Under the pieces are notes generated by a model. The model did not search any database. It was not told where the DNA came from and saw nothing but the letters and a program-made list of their open reading frames with translations. DNA of 64,000 nucleotides from Euborellia annulipes (lineage: Eukaryota > Arthropoda > Insecta > Dermaptera > Anisolabididae), in NCBI GenBank assembly GCA_023213315.1, contig JAKCPI010004386.1, positions 62,001 through 126,000 on the forward strand. The letters are read 5' to 3'. Positions 32,299 through 43,260 of the stretch are shown here, piece after piece (position 1 is the stretch's first letter; each line of letters starts with the position of its first letter). The position numbers and the translations under genes were made by a program.

Positions 32299-33030
32299 GT
32301 GAAACTTTAATTTGATGGCTTCAAATTTTTTCGCCCTTCTATCAGCCGTGACGTCACAAGCCATGACGACAAAAATAGAAAAGTTGAAATTTAATATATA
32401 TGACGAATTATAAAAAAATAATTGTGAGATTTAATTATTCAATTTTTAAAATAATAAAATACAATTTTTAAAATAATTTAATATGATTCAAATTCTAAAT
32501 AAATATTGTTCTCAGTATTTAACATGTCTCTATTTATTAGGGTCCGACCGAAACAAGATTTTCAGCCGAAACCGAATATCCGGCCTCGATCTTAGTTTCG
32601 GCCGAAACCGTAACCGAAACCGAAACTTGTATTTCCTATAAAAAATTATTATTATTTTAACTTTTTTTTCTTTTTGAAATTTTTTCCGCCCTGCGGAAAA
32701 TTTTTTTCCTCTTCCTTGAAAACCATTTTACCTTTTTTTTAAGGAGACGAAATTTTTTTTCAGCACCTTTTTCTCTTTTGCAAATCATTTGACCTTTTGT
32801 TTTTGCATGCGAGTCTCATCTCATCTTTTCAGACTCAGGTTTCAGCCGGCCGAAAGGTTCGGCTACTTTTTGGCCGAAACCGAAACTACGGCCGAAACCA
32901 TGATTTTTGGCCGAAAATGGCCGAAACCGAATATTCGGTCGGTTCCTACTATTTATTTCCTATTTTCCAATTATTAAGTTTCACTCGCATCGTGGTTTCA
33001 TAAAACCACACAATGATTTTTTTTTTTAAA
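32285..33030 (+). repeat. dispersed repeat G, copy 2, with hAT insertion
   Basis: Matches the complement of 23395-23885: GTGACGTCACAAGCCATGAC, TTGTGAGATTTAATTATTC, TCCAATTATTAAGTTTCACT, CGTGGTTTCATAAAACCACA. It is split by the hAT MITE at 32538-32948. Confidence 0.7.
32538..32948. mobile_element. hAT-type MITE with CCGAAA repeats
   Basis: TAGGGTCCGACCGAAAC at the left and TTCGGTCGGTTCCTA at the right, flanked by the exact duplication CTATTTAT (32530-32537 and 32949-32956). The interior near both ends is built of CCGAAACC/GGCCGAAA words. The uninterrupted site exists near 23577-23590, which proves insertion. Confidence 0.9.
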
Positions 33031-33082
33031 CCCTTTTCGGCTTCAGAAACCATTTAGGGCTTATTTCTTTATTTAAATACTT

Positions 33083-33155
33083 TTTAAGTACCGATGGCAA
33101 CCGGGGGCTTTCCACACGTTGATTTCTAAGGGTCACCCATCCCGATCTTGGCACT
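33083..33155 (-). other. possible 5S rRNA-derived repeat fragment
   Basis: Minus strand has GTGCCAAGATCGGGATGGGT, GACC and later CCGGTTGCCATCGGTAC. A related sequence is at 44933-45022. The CGGGATGGGTGACC part resembles the 5S rRNA internal promoter. It may be a 5S-derived SINE piece; homology is weak. Confidence 0.3.
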
Positions 33156-33171
33156 CGTATTTATTTTTATT

Positions 33172-33350
33172 TTTTCACCCTAAATCCCTTGTGTTGGAGG
33201 GGGTGACAATATTCATCTCTCCCCTCCATTCTATTTTTCTCTTTACTTATTAACATGCATACGCTACACTCACTATTATTACATAGAAAAATAAAATAAA
33301 GAATTTTGTTATTTTTGATTCGCAAAAGTAATATTTAAAGGGAATAAAAT
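33172..33350. repeat. composite inverted repeat
   Basis: 33172-33262 is the complement of 31642-31742 and 33262-33350 the complement of about 32135-32226. The two parts are adjacent here but lie about 400 bp apart and in the other order in the left copy. Confidence 0.65.
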
Positions 33351-33355
33351 GACAA

Positions 33356-33528
33356 GCAGACACTTTATTGGAATATTGGATCTGACCACAATAGCTCGCA
33401 GGCAACTCTACGAGGAGAGGGAGTTGCTGTGACATCCCGTCCCGTAAAGAAGATTCCCTCTCAGTGATGAATTCCTCGAAAGGAGTCGGTGCTGAGGGAG
33501 TCCCTCCTCAAACTAGAACATCCTCAGC
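33356..33528 (+). mobile_element. SINE-A body fragment
   Basis: GGAATATTGGATCTGACCAC to CTCAAACTAGAACATCC. No head, hairpin or tail. Confidence 0.78.
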
Positions 33529-33967
33529 AATTTTAAATAATAAAAATATATAAAATAAAATATTTTCAACAAATCTAATGGTAATTTTTTTTAAAGACAT
33601 TTTAAGACACAAATTCTTATATTTTTAATTGAATACCTTAAACGGATATAAATATTTCTTTAATAATTATTTATTTTTTCGGTTCACTATCATCATCATC
33701 ATCTTTGATTAAATTGCAACGTCTTTATCTACACGTGCCCCCCCCCCCCCTCTCCCCCCTTCAATTAAACGCCGCCGCCTTCGGGGTCAAAGATGGCCAA
33801 TTTAATCACAGTGTTCGGTTTATATATCGAACACAAAATACCTATATATCTATACTATGAATTATAATATATAAGCTCAACATCACGATCTTTTTTTAAA
33901 GCGGTATTTACCCTCTTTCAAAAACCAAACATCATAATTTCAGTCAATTGCTCAATTCAGGATAATC

Positions 33968-33968
<1 letters not shown>
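33529..33968. other. non-coding stretch
   Basis: AT-rich with an ATC run near 33690 and a C-rich run at 33738-33757. No gene. Confidence 0.5.

Positions 33969-34023
<55 letters not shown>
33969..34023. repeat. GT microsatellite, 27 units
   Basis: An uninterrupted GT dinucleotide run, the longest in the window, followed at 34055-34080 by a run of about 26 A. Alternating purine-pyrimidine of this length can adopt Z-DNA. Confidence 0.95.
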
Positions 34024-34024
<1 letters not shown>

Positions 34025-34273
34025 CCCGATACTTAAATCATAGCCACGATCAGTAAAAAAAAAAAAAAAAAAAAAAAAAATAAACACCTAATATTAACGT
34101 TGTTGTTGTTGTTTTATAAAGATGGTTACAAATATATATTTAATCATCATTTATTATTATATAGAAATATTTAGATCTCATTAATCATTTTTTGATCATG
34201 CTTATCATTAATGAATTTTTGATACAGATTTTAATTTAAAGGTCTTTATTTTATTTTTCTATTTAATAATAGA

Positions 34274-34555
34274 TGAGTGGGTGCTTGCTGGTGTAGCGGG
34301 CTAGGGTATTGGCTTCTACAAAGAAGATCGGTGTTCAAATCCTGGGCTTGCGGGATTTTTTCATTAATTAAAAATATTTATTTAATGTAAGCAAAGCAGG
34401 CACTGGATTGGAATATTAGAATAGCCCCCAGATAATTCTACGAGGAGATTCCCTCTCAGTGATGCATTCTTCGAATGGAGTCGGTGTTGAGGGAGTTCCT
34501 CCTCAAACTAGGACATCCTCCCTAGCATCGAAGAGGTTAGATAAAAGTAGACTTT
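34274..34555 (+). mobile_element. SINE-A, 3' truncated and internally deleted
   Basis: Intact head (GGTGTAGCGGGCTAGGG; B box TGTTCAAATCC), with the body cut at two places (near 34396 and 34446). It ends in GAGGTTAGATAAAAG. An isolated SINE-A scrap (AAATCCTCAAGCAGGCACTG) lies at 34981-35009. Confidence 0.8.
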
Positions 34556-35009
34556 TATTTTTGTTTATTCGTTTGAAGACTTTTTTGTCATCTTAGGCCA
34601 TTTGGACCTTTTTCCTTTTTATTTCAAATGATTGGAAATAAATTTTTCTCTCTTGGAAAGGGAAGCGAACTGAGAATATAAATAAAACGCATTTTCTTAA
34701 AAAAAAAATTATGGTTTTTAAGCATTTTTGGACATCTGGCTGACAAGTTTACTCAAGTTTCGGTACAATGAGCTGCCGTAGTTTTATTTTAATAGAAATC
34801 TCAAGTTGAAAAAAAATGTTATTCCTTTTACTAGGGTCTGCCTAAAATTGTGTTGCTACCTCCTAATTTAACGTAAGAAGCAATGAATGTATTGATAAAA
34901 ATCCCGAAATTCCTATAACTTTTTGATGTATAGAAAAATATTTAAGTATTCTTTGCAGTTGTGTATTCTTTGAATGTAAACAAATCCTCAAGCAGGCACT
35001 GGATTGAAA
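34556..35009. other. non-coding stretch
   Basis: 34575-34700 (GTCATCTTAGGCCATTTGG, GGAAAGGGAAGCGAAC) resembles 54800-54900, so a low-copy repeat is likely. No gene. Confidence 0.45.
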
Positions 35010-35097
35010 TACGTAGTAATAATACATTTATTTTCATAAGAAAAGGCCAGGGTCCTGGCTAGACGTGAAGCCCGCCGAAGGCGGGCGGCGCGGCTAG
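35010..35097 (+). mobile_element. Helitron-like 3' end
   Basis: A strong terminal hairpin CCCGCCGAAGGCGGG (35070-35084) is followed by CGGCGCGGCTAG and T. Hairpin, short spacer and CTAG before T match a Helitron 3' terminus. No upstream boundary is visible. Confidence 0.6.
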
Positions 35098-35134
35098 TTT
35101 TAAAATAAATACTTAAAGATAAAACCATTTTCCG

Positions 35135-35310
35135 AGAGTAAAAATGATTGAGGGATCCACACGCCCGCACCAAGGACACACATTTTTTTCTTCTGGTCGC
35201 TTTCGATCTATTGTGTTTGTCCCTGGTACGGGCGTGTGTACCCCTGTTCACTATACAGACCTGCTGCGGGCGTGTGGATCCCTCGAGCATTTTTAATCAT
35301 TTTTACTCGT
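35135..35310. repeat. inverted repeat around ACACGCCCGC motifs
   Basis: GTAAAAATGATTGAGGGATC with CACACGCCCGCA pairs with its complement at 35263-35308. A third related word (CGGGCGTGTG) lies inside at 35229. Not assigned to a family. Confidence 0.7.
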
Positions 35311-36698
35311 GTCCATTCAAATGAATTTTACCAAGCAAGTAGATCCTAATCATCATGTGATATAATAAGATTTTAACGCTCAACCGTATGCTCTCGTTGA
35401 AATATTTTAACAAATAAAAACACTTGGTTATTCGTTTCAAATTTTTTTAAATCAACATTGGTTGAAAAATCACAAATCAAAGGGTATCGAAATAACTTGA
35501 AACAAATAACCGAGTGTTTTTTTTTTTTTTTTTGTATATTTTAAATTTAATTAAATTTTATTTTTTTGTTCCAAGTCTAAGTGTATTTTGATTATAAGAT
35601 TTGTATTCTAACGTGATTAGAGAGGTTCGTGATTCGTTTTTTTTTTTCTCTCTTCTGTTATTTTAAATCACTTAAGCCAATTTCTAATTAAGTTATTATA
35701 AAAAAAAAAAATAAGCTCTATGATAAAGAAATTTTCTCTCGATCCCCTTTAGGGCATTTTTTTTATAATTTTTTGTTTTTATTATAAATATATTTGCTTT
35801 CCATCATCTCATAAATCTGCAATTCGCGCGCCACGCGGTACGCCATATTTAATTTGTGGCCCCTGATGACCCTCCCTGGAGCATCATGATGACTGCACAC
35901 ACCACAAGGAAGAAATTACGCTGTCCCCCACCCCCGCTATTTATTATCTCAATTGAGAGAGTGAGCGAACTCTAATCGTAGAGTTAAGTGCAGGCTTTCG
36001 AAAAAAAAAAAACGTTTTTCTCGTGGGTCGATTTGTTGTTGTTGTTGTTACAATCTCGATAAAGTTTTGTGTTCACTTTATAAAAGAAATTTTCGCCGCT
36101 GACGCGTGAAGTCTCTCTCTCTTTTGCCAACAAATAAATCTCACGATATTTATTGAAATATTCTTAAAAAATACGAGCGTGGGTTAACAAAAAAAAAAAA
36201 AAAACACTTTAATATAATAGTTGGCTATATGATGCTGTATAAATTCAAAATTACAGTAGATGGATCATAAATATGTCAAAAAAATAAAAAATAAAAAGAA
36301 AATTAATTCGAACGGTTTTTAAAAAGATATCTTTAAAAAAACATTATGGCAGCTTCTTTATTTAGGGGAATGCATCTGAGGCTATTTAAGCACAGCCAAA
36401 AAGATTTTTAATAATGAAATACATATCTAAAAATAAAGAAATAAATCTTAATTAATTTTATTACCAAGAAAAACACACAAAAATATAAACAAAATTTGTG
36501 AAAAAATTAACTGTAAATAAAGAAAAAATTAAAGAAAATTGTAAAAAAATAATAAATCCAGTCAAATCCTTAACTACCAGGGGTGTTAGTTGAAGTTTGC
36601 TGGTTTTACCGTTAGATGTCTCTAGCAATACATATAGGCCTACATTTCTATGTTTCGGCATCTATGTCATTTTTTTCTATTAACATTAACCTTCAAAA
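35311..36698. other. AT-rich non-coding stretch
   Basis: Contains an inverted pair AAACACTTGGTTATTCGTTT (35420) / AACAAATAACCGAGTGTTTT (35498) and a more GC-balanced, unrecognised patch at 35820-35935. No gene. Confidence 0.5.
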
Positions 36699-37201
36699 GG
36701 GGGCTCGCTGGTGTAGTGAGCTAGGGTGTCGGCTTCTACAAAGAAAATCCCAGTTCAAAACTTTGGTGTGCGGGATTTTTCATTAAATAAAAATATTTAT
36801 TTAATGTAAACAAATCCTCAAGCAGGCACTGGATTGGAATATTGAATCTCACCACAATAGTCCCCAGGCAACTCTACGAGGAGAGGGAGTTGCTGTGACA
36901 TCCCGTCCTGTGGAAGGGACGTAAAGAAGGTTCCCTCTCAGTGATGCATTCTTCGAAAGTAGTAGGTGCTGAAGGAGTCCCTCCTCAAACTAGGACATCC
37001 TTCCTAGCATAGAAGAGGTTGGATAAAAGCAACCAGAAATAAGGATTAGTTCACTAGCTAGAAACGAAAGCAGGAGGGAGTTAGAGATAGGAAATGATGT
37101 AACTTCACGGGGTGCCGGTAGATGGCTACGGCCAGAGGCCGGTTGGGTTTGAGGTGTGTGTCTTCGTACACGTAAGCACCTCGGGTAAATAAACGGGGAT
37201 C
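36699..37201 (+). mobile_element. SINE-A, full-length body, no tail
   Basis: Head (GCTCGCTGGTGTAGTGAGC), body, 3' hairpin (GTGTCTTCGTACACGTAAGC), and AATAAACGGGGATCGCAAG, where the mariner fragment begins without an AAT tail. Its minus-strand open frames are shadows. Confidence 0.87.
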
Positions 37202-37441
37202 GCAAGAAAAACACTAAATATGACTCGAGGAGCAATTTCCCAACGTTTAAAAGCCATGGGAAAGATCCAGAAGCATGGAAAATGGGTGCCACACCAACTG
37301 AACGATAGACAAATGGAAAATCGAAAAACCATTAATGAAATACTGCTCCAACGGTTCTAAAAGAAATCTTTTTTGCATCGAATTGTCCCGTGGGACGAAA
37401 AATGGAGTTGTTTTGAGAACCCGAAGCGAAAAAAATCGTGA
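37202..37441 (+). pseudogene. mariner transposase fragment
   Basis: Translation gives MTRGAISQRLKAMGKIQKHG (from 37220), KWVPHQLNDRQMENRKTINE and HRIVPWDEKWSCFENPKRKK. This is the segment of mariner transposase from the end of the helix-turn-helix region through the second catalytic Asp (normally GDEKW, here WDEKW). A stop at 37358-37360 and another at 37439-37441 (Trp to stop in KKSW) break it. The N-terminal HTH and the third catalytic Asp are missing. It sits between a SINE-A and a Helitron-like 3' end, so it may have been carried inside a Helitron-like element. Non-functional. Confidence 0.9.
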
Positions 37442-37508
37442 CTTTGTTTAAGAAAAAGACGAGGGTCTGCCATAGGCTAAGCCCGCCAAGGGCGGGTGGA
37501 GCGGCTAG
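37442..37508 (+). mobile_element. Helitron-like 3' end
   Basis: GCCCGCCAAGGGCGGGT hairpin (37480-37496), then GGAGCGGCTAG and T. It is very like the end at 35094, so it is the same family. Confidence 0.6.
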
Positions 37509-38455
37509 TAATTATAATAAAATTAATAAGCACAAAAATTTATTTATCAAAAAAAAAAAAAAAAACTATAAAATTTTAATCATCTTAGTTTTTTTTTTTT
37601 AACGTCATACAATAAATTGCTATATTTAATTAATAAAAATATTATCGCAAATAATTTAACAGGATGTTATATATGTATGAAAAAAGAAAAAAAAAACATT
37701 ACAAATTATAATATGATAACTTCTTGAACTGTGGGGAGAGAGAGAGAGAGAGAGAAACACTCTGCAGTGTTATCGATTTATACACTAAATGTTTGTGTAT
37801 GTGTGTGTGTGTATCGATAGATAGATGATATATCCTTCTCTCTCTCTTTTTTTTTTTAGAGCAAAGATATCGAATCAAATGATACATTTATATTCTGTTG
37901 CTTGCTGTGTATATTTCTCTCTCTCTCTCTTTTGGTGTTTAAATATTAACTCATCTTCTTGCTGCTTCTCGCCCCCCTCCACCCCCCCCCCTCCCCTCCA
38001 CCCCAGGCCCTTTTTGTCTTTATAGTATAAAGAAGGAAAAAGAGGCCAATTTATGAAAGATTTTTCATCTATCTGTCAACGAGAGATTGTCGTGCTGTGA
38101 AAACAAGAGGAATATCTTTTTTTTTTTATTATTGGGTTCAATAAAAGGAGAAAAAAAATTTTTTTTTTACTTCAATTACGTTTTTTATTTTCATTATTTC
38201 ATTCATTTTGTTTTTTTAAATAAGATAAAGGGGCTTTTCAAGATGGCAAAACTGTTTGCATGTTTTTGCCAAGAGATGGCGTTGAGGTGCTTGAAGAGTG
38301 AGCCAAAAACACAACTGTCACGAAAATTTGCCAATAGATGGCAGGATGGTAGCTATCTATATTCATCGCTATATTTAATCTAATACATTGGGTTGAATTT
38401 TTGTTGATCTTTTAATAATGAATATTTATTGATTTTATAATTTACTAGTTGGGCT
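37509..38455. other. non-coding stretch with CTCF-like words
   Basis: Holds GA, GT and TC microsatellites (37737-37755, 37795-37812, 37917-37930) and a C-rich patch near 37973-38004. At 38270-38283 (CCAAGAGATGGCG) and 38327-38340 (CCAATAGATGGCAG) there are two CTCF-like motifs. No gene. Confidence 0.45.
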
Positions 38456-38903
38456 AGGGGGTTCGCTGGCGTGGCGGGCTAGGGTGTCGGCTTCTACAAA
38501 AAACCCATGTTCAAATCCAGGGCGGGTAGGATTTTTTTATTAAAGAAAATATTTATTTAACGTAAATAAACGTCATAAAACAGGCACTCAATTGGAGTAT
38601 TGGATCTCACCACAATAGCCCCCAGGGAACTCTACGAGGAGAGGGAGTTGCTGTGACATCCCGTCCTGTGAAAGGGACATAAAGAAGGTTTCCTTCTCAG
38701 TGATGCATTCTTCGATAGGAGTCGGTGCTGAGGGAGTTCCTCCTCAAACTAGGACATCCTCCATAGCATAGAAGAGGTTGGATAAAAGGAACCGGGTGGA
38801 ACCAGAAATAAGGATTAGTTCACTAGCTAGAAATGAACGCAGAAGGAGGAGTTAGAGATAGGAAATGATTATAACTTCACGGGGTGCCGGTAGATGGCTA
38901 CGG
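38456..38903 (+). mobile_element. SINE-A, 3' truncated
   Basis: Head (GTTCGCTGGCGTGGCGGGC), B box TGTTCAAATCC, body to GGTGCCGGTAGATGGCTACG. The 3' hairpin and tail are replaced by an unrelated GC-rich piece (38905-38958) that begins AACCCT and ends AGGGTT. Confidence 0.85.
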
Positions 38904-39064
38904 CAACCCTACCGCGCTTAGGCCCTGGCGGGCGGCGTCGGAGTATGACTAAGGGTTGTCCAGATAAATGTATTTTAATTAATTTTTCAACCAAAATATG
39001 AAATGAAAACTTATTTGAAATATCTGAAATTGTACATATTTAAAAATTAGTAATTTTCGATATA

Positions 39065-39302
39065 TCGACCACATGCGTGCAAAACCCCCTAACTTAAATT
39101 TTACCGAAAATGAGATATTACCACCAAAAGACCAAAAAATAGGGTTTTACTTAATAACTCTTAAAAATTGCATTGAATTGTAAAACGTAAGATCAAATTA
39201 ATCCTATCTCAATTCAACTCTAGCCTTGGAAAGCAGTTTTTTGGCTTTCCTCTAAATTATCATTACATGAGATAGGAAGGAGGTTTTGCACGCATGTCGT
39301 CC
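39065..39302. mobile_element. small TIR element (MITE)
   Basis: ACATGCGTGCAAAACCCCCT at the left and AGGTTTTGCACGCATGT at the right are inverted. The interior is AT-rich and without coding capacity. No clear target duplication. Confidence 0.6.
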
Positions 39303-39351
39303 ATATGTTAAAATTAAATAGTTATTCTGTAGGTGAATATCAATAGTAAAA

Positions 39352-40412
39352 AATAAATAGTTCAGTGTTCTTGCAAAAGATGGCAGGCTAGTTTAACAGC
39401 CGGTATTATCAGATCATATATATTTTTATGGCGTTATAAATTATTTATAATATAGATATGAGAAAGTAAAATTTTTTCAATATCATCTTGATGGATTCAT
39501 TGATTTCAAACCCTTTTTTTTATTCTAATTTATTCTTATTTTATTTTCTTCAATAAAAAAAAAAAAACAAATTTTTATATTCATTGAGAAACTAATAAAT
39601 TTTTAATTCAATATTTTTCAATCTCAATCATCAATTGATTTTTTAAAGAATATCATAATTAATATATACAGTGGTGTCCATTTAACGAAAACACTTTACC
39701 ACCCTATATAAGTGGAAGGGCGAATCGACAATCAAATAAAAAGATATATATATATATAAAAAAGGGGTGAACCAACCATTGATGGTGGCAGGGCAGTTTA
39801 CGCATGTTTAAAATCAAAACGGATGTCGTAAAAATTGAATCGTTTCGGTTGTTGTTGTTGTTGTTGTTGTATGGGGGGTTGGATAATATGTCTGAATTTA
39901 TTTTTATGTGACAAAATGGATAAACGAAATTTATTTTTTTTATATATATATGTTTGTTTTTTATCATCATCGTTGTCATCGTTGTCGTCATCATGAAAGA
40001 AGAGATGGAATAATTTATTTCTATAATAATTGATAAATAAATTTTTTTATTTTAACGCCAATATATTTTTTTTTTTATTATATAATAAATTGGAAAGTTT
40101 TACATTTAGGTAAATTAAAAAAAACAAAAAAAAAAAACAAATGTGTGGGGCCAGGAACGAAGTTCCTTACGCCTTTTCTGCAACTTCGAATATAATTTAA
40201 AATGAATATTATTTAAAAAAGAAAAGAATTATTTATTTTTAAAACAAGCATGTGAACGGGTTGAACAATGAATACTTTATAAATGTTATTATATATTATG
40301 TAACATTTATAAATATAAATATATCGTATAGACTAATTGAGGATCTGATAATACCGGCTGTTAGACTAGCCTGCCATCTTTTGCAAGAGTGCTAAACTAT
40401 TTGACAGTTAAT
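39352..40412. repeat. inverted repeat pair about 900 bp apart
   Basis: TTGCAAAAGATGGCAGGCTA and ACAGCCGGTATTATCAGATC (39370-39415) occur as complements at 40336-40388. It could be a TIR transposon of about 1 kb, but the interior has no transposase-like frame and no target duplication was found. Confidence 0.6.
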
Positions 40413-40459
40413 TTTTAAATAAATCATCTAATTTTACTTTAAAATTTTCTTAATTAATA

Positions 40460-40537
40460 TGTGATTTGTACATTCTCTTTAAAATGTATATTCTCATCTT
40501 TTCCATACAATTCTCAGAAGTAAACATTACTCTTGTA
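40460..40537 (-). mobile_element. family F scrap
   Basis: CTTTAAAATGTATATTCTCA and TACTCTTGTA match the F body. The scrap is cut by the Tc1-type MITE that follows. Confidence 0.5.
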
Positions 40538-40737
40538 CAGTGAGGGACAATATTAAGTCCCACTCATGAGTTTTCAAACTTGTGATTTATTACATTGTTT
40601 TTATAAAAGAAAATGAAAATCTTTAGTGGAAATTTTTTAGGTTTGAACCATGAAAGTTTCCATTAAAAAATATATAATATTTTGAAATAATCACAAGTAG
40701 AAAACGCAAGGGTGGGACTTAATTTAGTCCCTCACTG
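40538..40737. mobile_element. Tc1/mariner-type MITE
   Basis: CAGTGAGGGACAATATTAAG at the left and its near-complement at the right (ACTTAATTTAGTCCCTCACTG region) give about 28-bp terminal repeats, flanked by TA on both sides (40536-40537, 40738-40739). TA plus CAGTG-type ends is the Tc1/mariner signature. 200 bp, non-coding. Confidence 0.88.
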
Positions 40738-40799
40738 TACCTCTATTTTATCTATCCATATTCCATATATTCCATATAAAATAAAATTACAAAATTACG

Positions 40800-40990
40800 A
40801 AAATTAAAATTTAATATATATGATAAATTATAGAATAATAATTGTGAGATTTAATTACTCAATTTTTAACTTTTATTTATATATATATATTTTAATAATT
40901 TTTTTTACGAATCTGTTAATAACGTATAAACTCCAAAACTACTGGACGGATTTTCATGGGATTTTTTTTAATAGTAGGAGAATTTTCCTG
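40800..40990 (+). mobile_element. Helitron-like 5' part
   Basis: TATAGAATAATAATTGTGAG and CCAAAACTACTGGACGGATT in plus orientation. No 3' end follows before the hAT MITE. Confidence 0.45.
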
Positions 40991-41034
40991 GGATGGTTTT
41001 CGTCTATCATTATGAGTAGGGGACCTTATAGAGC

Positions 41035-41410
41035 AGTGTTTCCCAACCTTTTGAAGTCCACGGCACCCCAAAAGTGCGTTGAGAATAACATTACACACTA
41101 GGGGCACCCTTCCTTTTTTTTTTTTTTTTTTTTCCTAGTAAAACGAAATTTTTCCGCCGAATTTACGGGAAATTTTTTCCCCTCCCGTGAAAACGTGTAA
41201 ATCATTTTAACTTTTTTTTTTTGGCAAAGCTTAATTTTTTCCGCCCTGCGAAAAATTAATTTTTGCCGCTTCCGTTTTAATTAATTATTTTTCCTTTTTT
41301 TAGCAAAACTATTTGTTTCGCCTTTTTTTTTTATCTAAATATCTTGCGGCACCCCTTAGGCATTCTCGCGGCACCCTTGGGTGCCCGGGCACACCGGTTG
41401 GGAACCACTG
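41035..41410. mobile_element. hAT-type MITE
   Basis: CAGTGTTTCCCAACC and GGTTGGGAACCACTG ends, with perfect 8-bp duplication TTATAGAG (41027-41034 and 41411-41418). Inside are GCGGCACCCC/GGGTGCC words and AT-rich parts. Terminus sequence is close to the classic hAT consensus. Confidence 0.93.
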
Positions 41411-41658
41411 TTATAGAGGTTCACAAATTGTGTTCAAAAAAAAAAAAATAAAATAAACTTGTTGTGACAAGTATATCACACAATTTTGTTATTATCTGGT
41501 ACTTTGTCATACCACCACCACCAGATTCTTTAAATTCCAAAAACAGATTTTCTTAATAATAATATGCAAATAGAATAAAAATAAATGAAAGAACAAATGT
41601 GTGAATTGATGTGTCAATGAGAGTATAGAAAAAAAAAAAGGGATTTGATTTGGAAAAA

Positions 41659-41694
<36 letters not shown>

Positions 41695-42890
41695 AAAAAT
41701 GTTAGGGAGGATCTCAATTCAGCTGATTCAGCTTATTGCTTCCCAAAAAAAAAAAAAAAAAAAGATTGTCTCTTTCTCTCTCTCTGGTCGATTCGCAAAG
41801 GGTCAAAAGGGAGAAAGAGAGAGAAAAAAAAAAAATAAGTAGATATGGAGATGTGTGTGGAAATTGACCAGCGTCCTCGTCGTCGTCATCTCAGTACGCG
41901 GCGCGATACAATTTATTTTATTCGTTGCAATAAAATAAACGCTATTTACCCTTGTATGTGGGGTGTTTGACTCACAAGCCAATCTTCACTCCCAATATAC
42001 GATAACTGTAAAAGTGACCAATCTGTTGTTTCCAAAAAAAAAAAAACATATATATTAAATCTCCATACAACCCCCACACCACCCCCACATGAGATGATTT
42101 GCTGGACCAGAAATTGAGGGTCAAATCTCTAGGATTTAAGGGTGATTTCATCCTGAGTGGTGAATGAGATCGATCAAAAAAAAAGCAAAAAAAATAATGG
42201 AATCGATTTTTGTTTTTGTTTACAGAGGGTGTGTGTGTATGTGTGACAATCCAAAAAATAAATTAACTTCAATGAAGTAGAAATTGGTTGACAGCATAAA
42301 ATGATGGATCGAAATTTATGGGAACAAAAAAAAAAAAAATAATAAACTATTAAAAAATAATCAAATCATTTATCTTAATAATAATAATTGTTAAAGTCAA
42401 AAATGAAAAAGATTTTCTTTGAGGAATTATTCCCTTTTTGCAAGGGTCCTCCTTAATTTTAGTTTATTATCCAAAGGGAAAAAATATAAAAAATTTAAAA
42501 GTCCGGGTTGGGTTCGTACCTCGAAGAAAATCTTTGGGGAAAATCAACAGTATGGCTCTTGTTCTTTTTATTTTTAATATAGGTCTACTTATTTGAGAGT
42601 GATGTAGGATTTAAATAGAAAAGAAAAGCTCACTTCTTTTTTCTTAAAACATTAACAAAAATAATTTATTAAAAAATTTAAATATCTTATTTAAACAGTT
42701 AGATTTGTTTAATCTTTCTATAGGATGGAATGAGCTTTATTTTCTATGAAATTTATTAATAAATTTAATTCCTTCTAGAATTAAAAAAAAAAAAAATAAA
42801 ATAAAATAAAAAATGATTGCAAATTGAATGCGTAATTAAATAAAAAATAAAAGTGACCTTTTTCTTTGTCTGAGGTTGAGATAATTAATT
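41411..42890. other. non-coding stretch
   Basis: A CA run at 41660-41690, several A runs and TC/GA runs near 41770-41825. The more GC-balanced part 41870-42000 and the patch near 42100-42170 are unrecognised. Frames are low complexity. Confidence 0.45.
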
Positions 42891-43260
42891 GGGTTAAATG
42901 AAATTAAAATTATAAATATCTGTTGCGTTGTTGCAGCTGGGTGATGAAAAAACCGAAATGTCGTTTCGATGCCTGGTCGAAACGTTTCGAAGAGAGTATG
43001 ATCTCGAAGTATAAAAATTGTTTAAAAAATTTGTATAAATATATACAAATATATAGCAGGTAGCAATTTGCATGTAGTGAAGAGAGGCGATGTCAAAGCC
43101 ACGGAGGAGCGCCGATGAGGCCAAAGAGAGATGGCGACGAAAGAGGAAGACAAAGTAGAGAAGAAGAAGAAGCAGAAGAATAAGAAGAAGAAGCCAGCAG
43201 CCAGTAGATAATATTTTACTGATAGCAGTAATTTCAATAAATAAATTGTCCAACGGGACG
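42891..43260. other. purine-rich GAAGAA stretch, unidentified
   Basis: Contains CGAAACGTTTCGAAGAGAG near 42978 and a GAAGAA/AGAAGA run at 43156-43192. The minus-strand open frame (42894-43253) is Leu/Ser/Phe-rich because of that run and is not convincing. Confidence 0.3.

Noticed and set aside
33969..34023. Telomeric or satellite repeat
   Set aside because: It is a plain GT dinucleotide run; no telomere-type unit such as TTAGG was found in tandem anywhere in the window.
36990..37292. 100-codon minus-strand open frame
   Set aside because: It is the complement of SINE-A and the mariner fragment. Similar frames appear in other SINE-A copies by common descent, not coding selection.
42894..43253. 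119-codon minus-strand open frame with a Leu run
   Set aside because: The Leu run is the complement of a GAAGAA repeat; no domain, no promoter, no codon signal.
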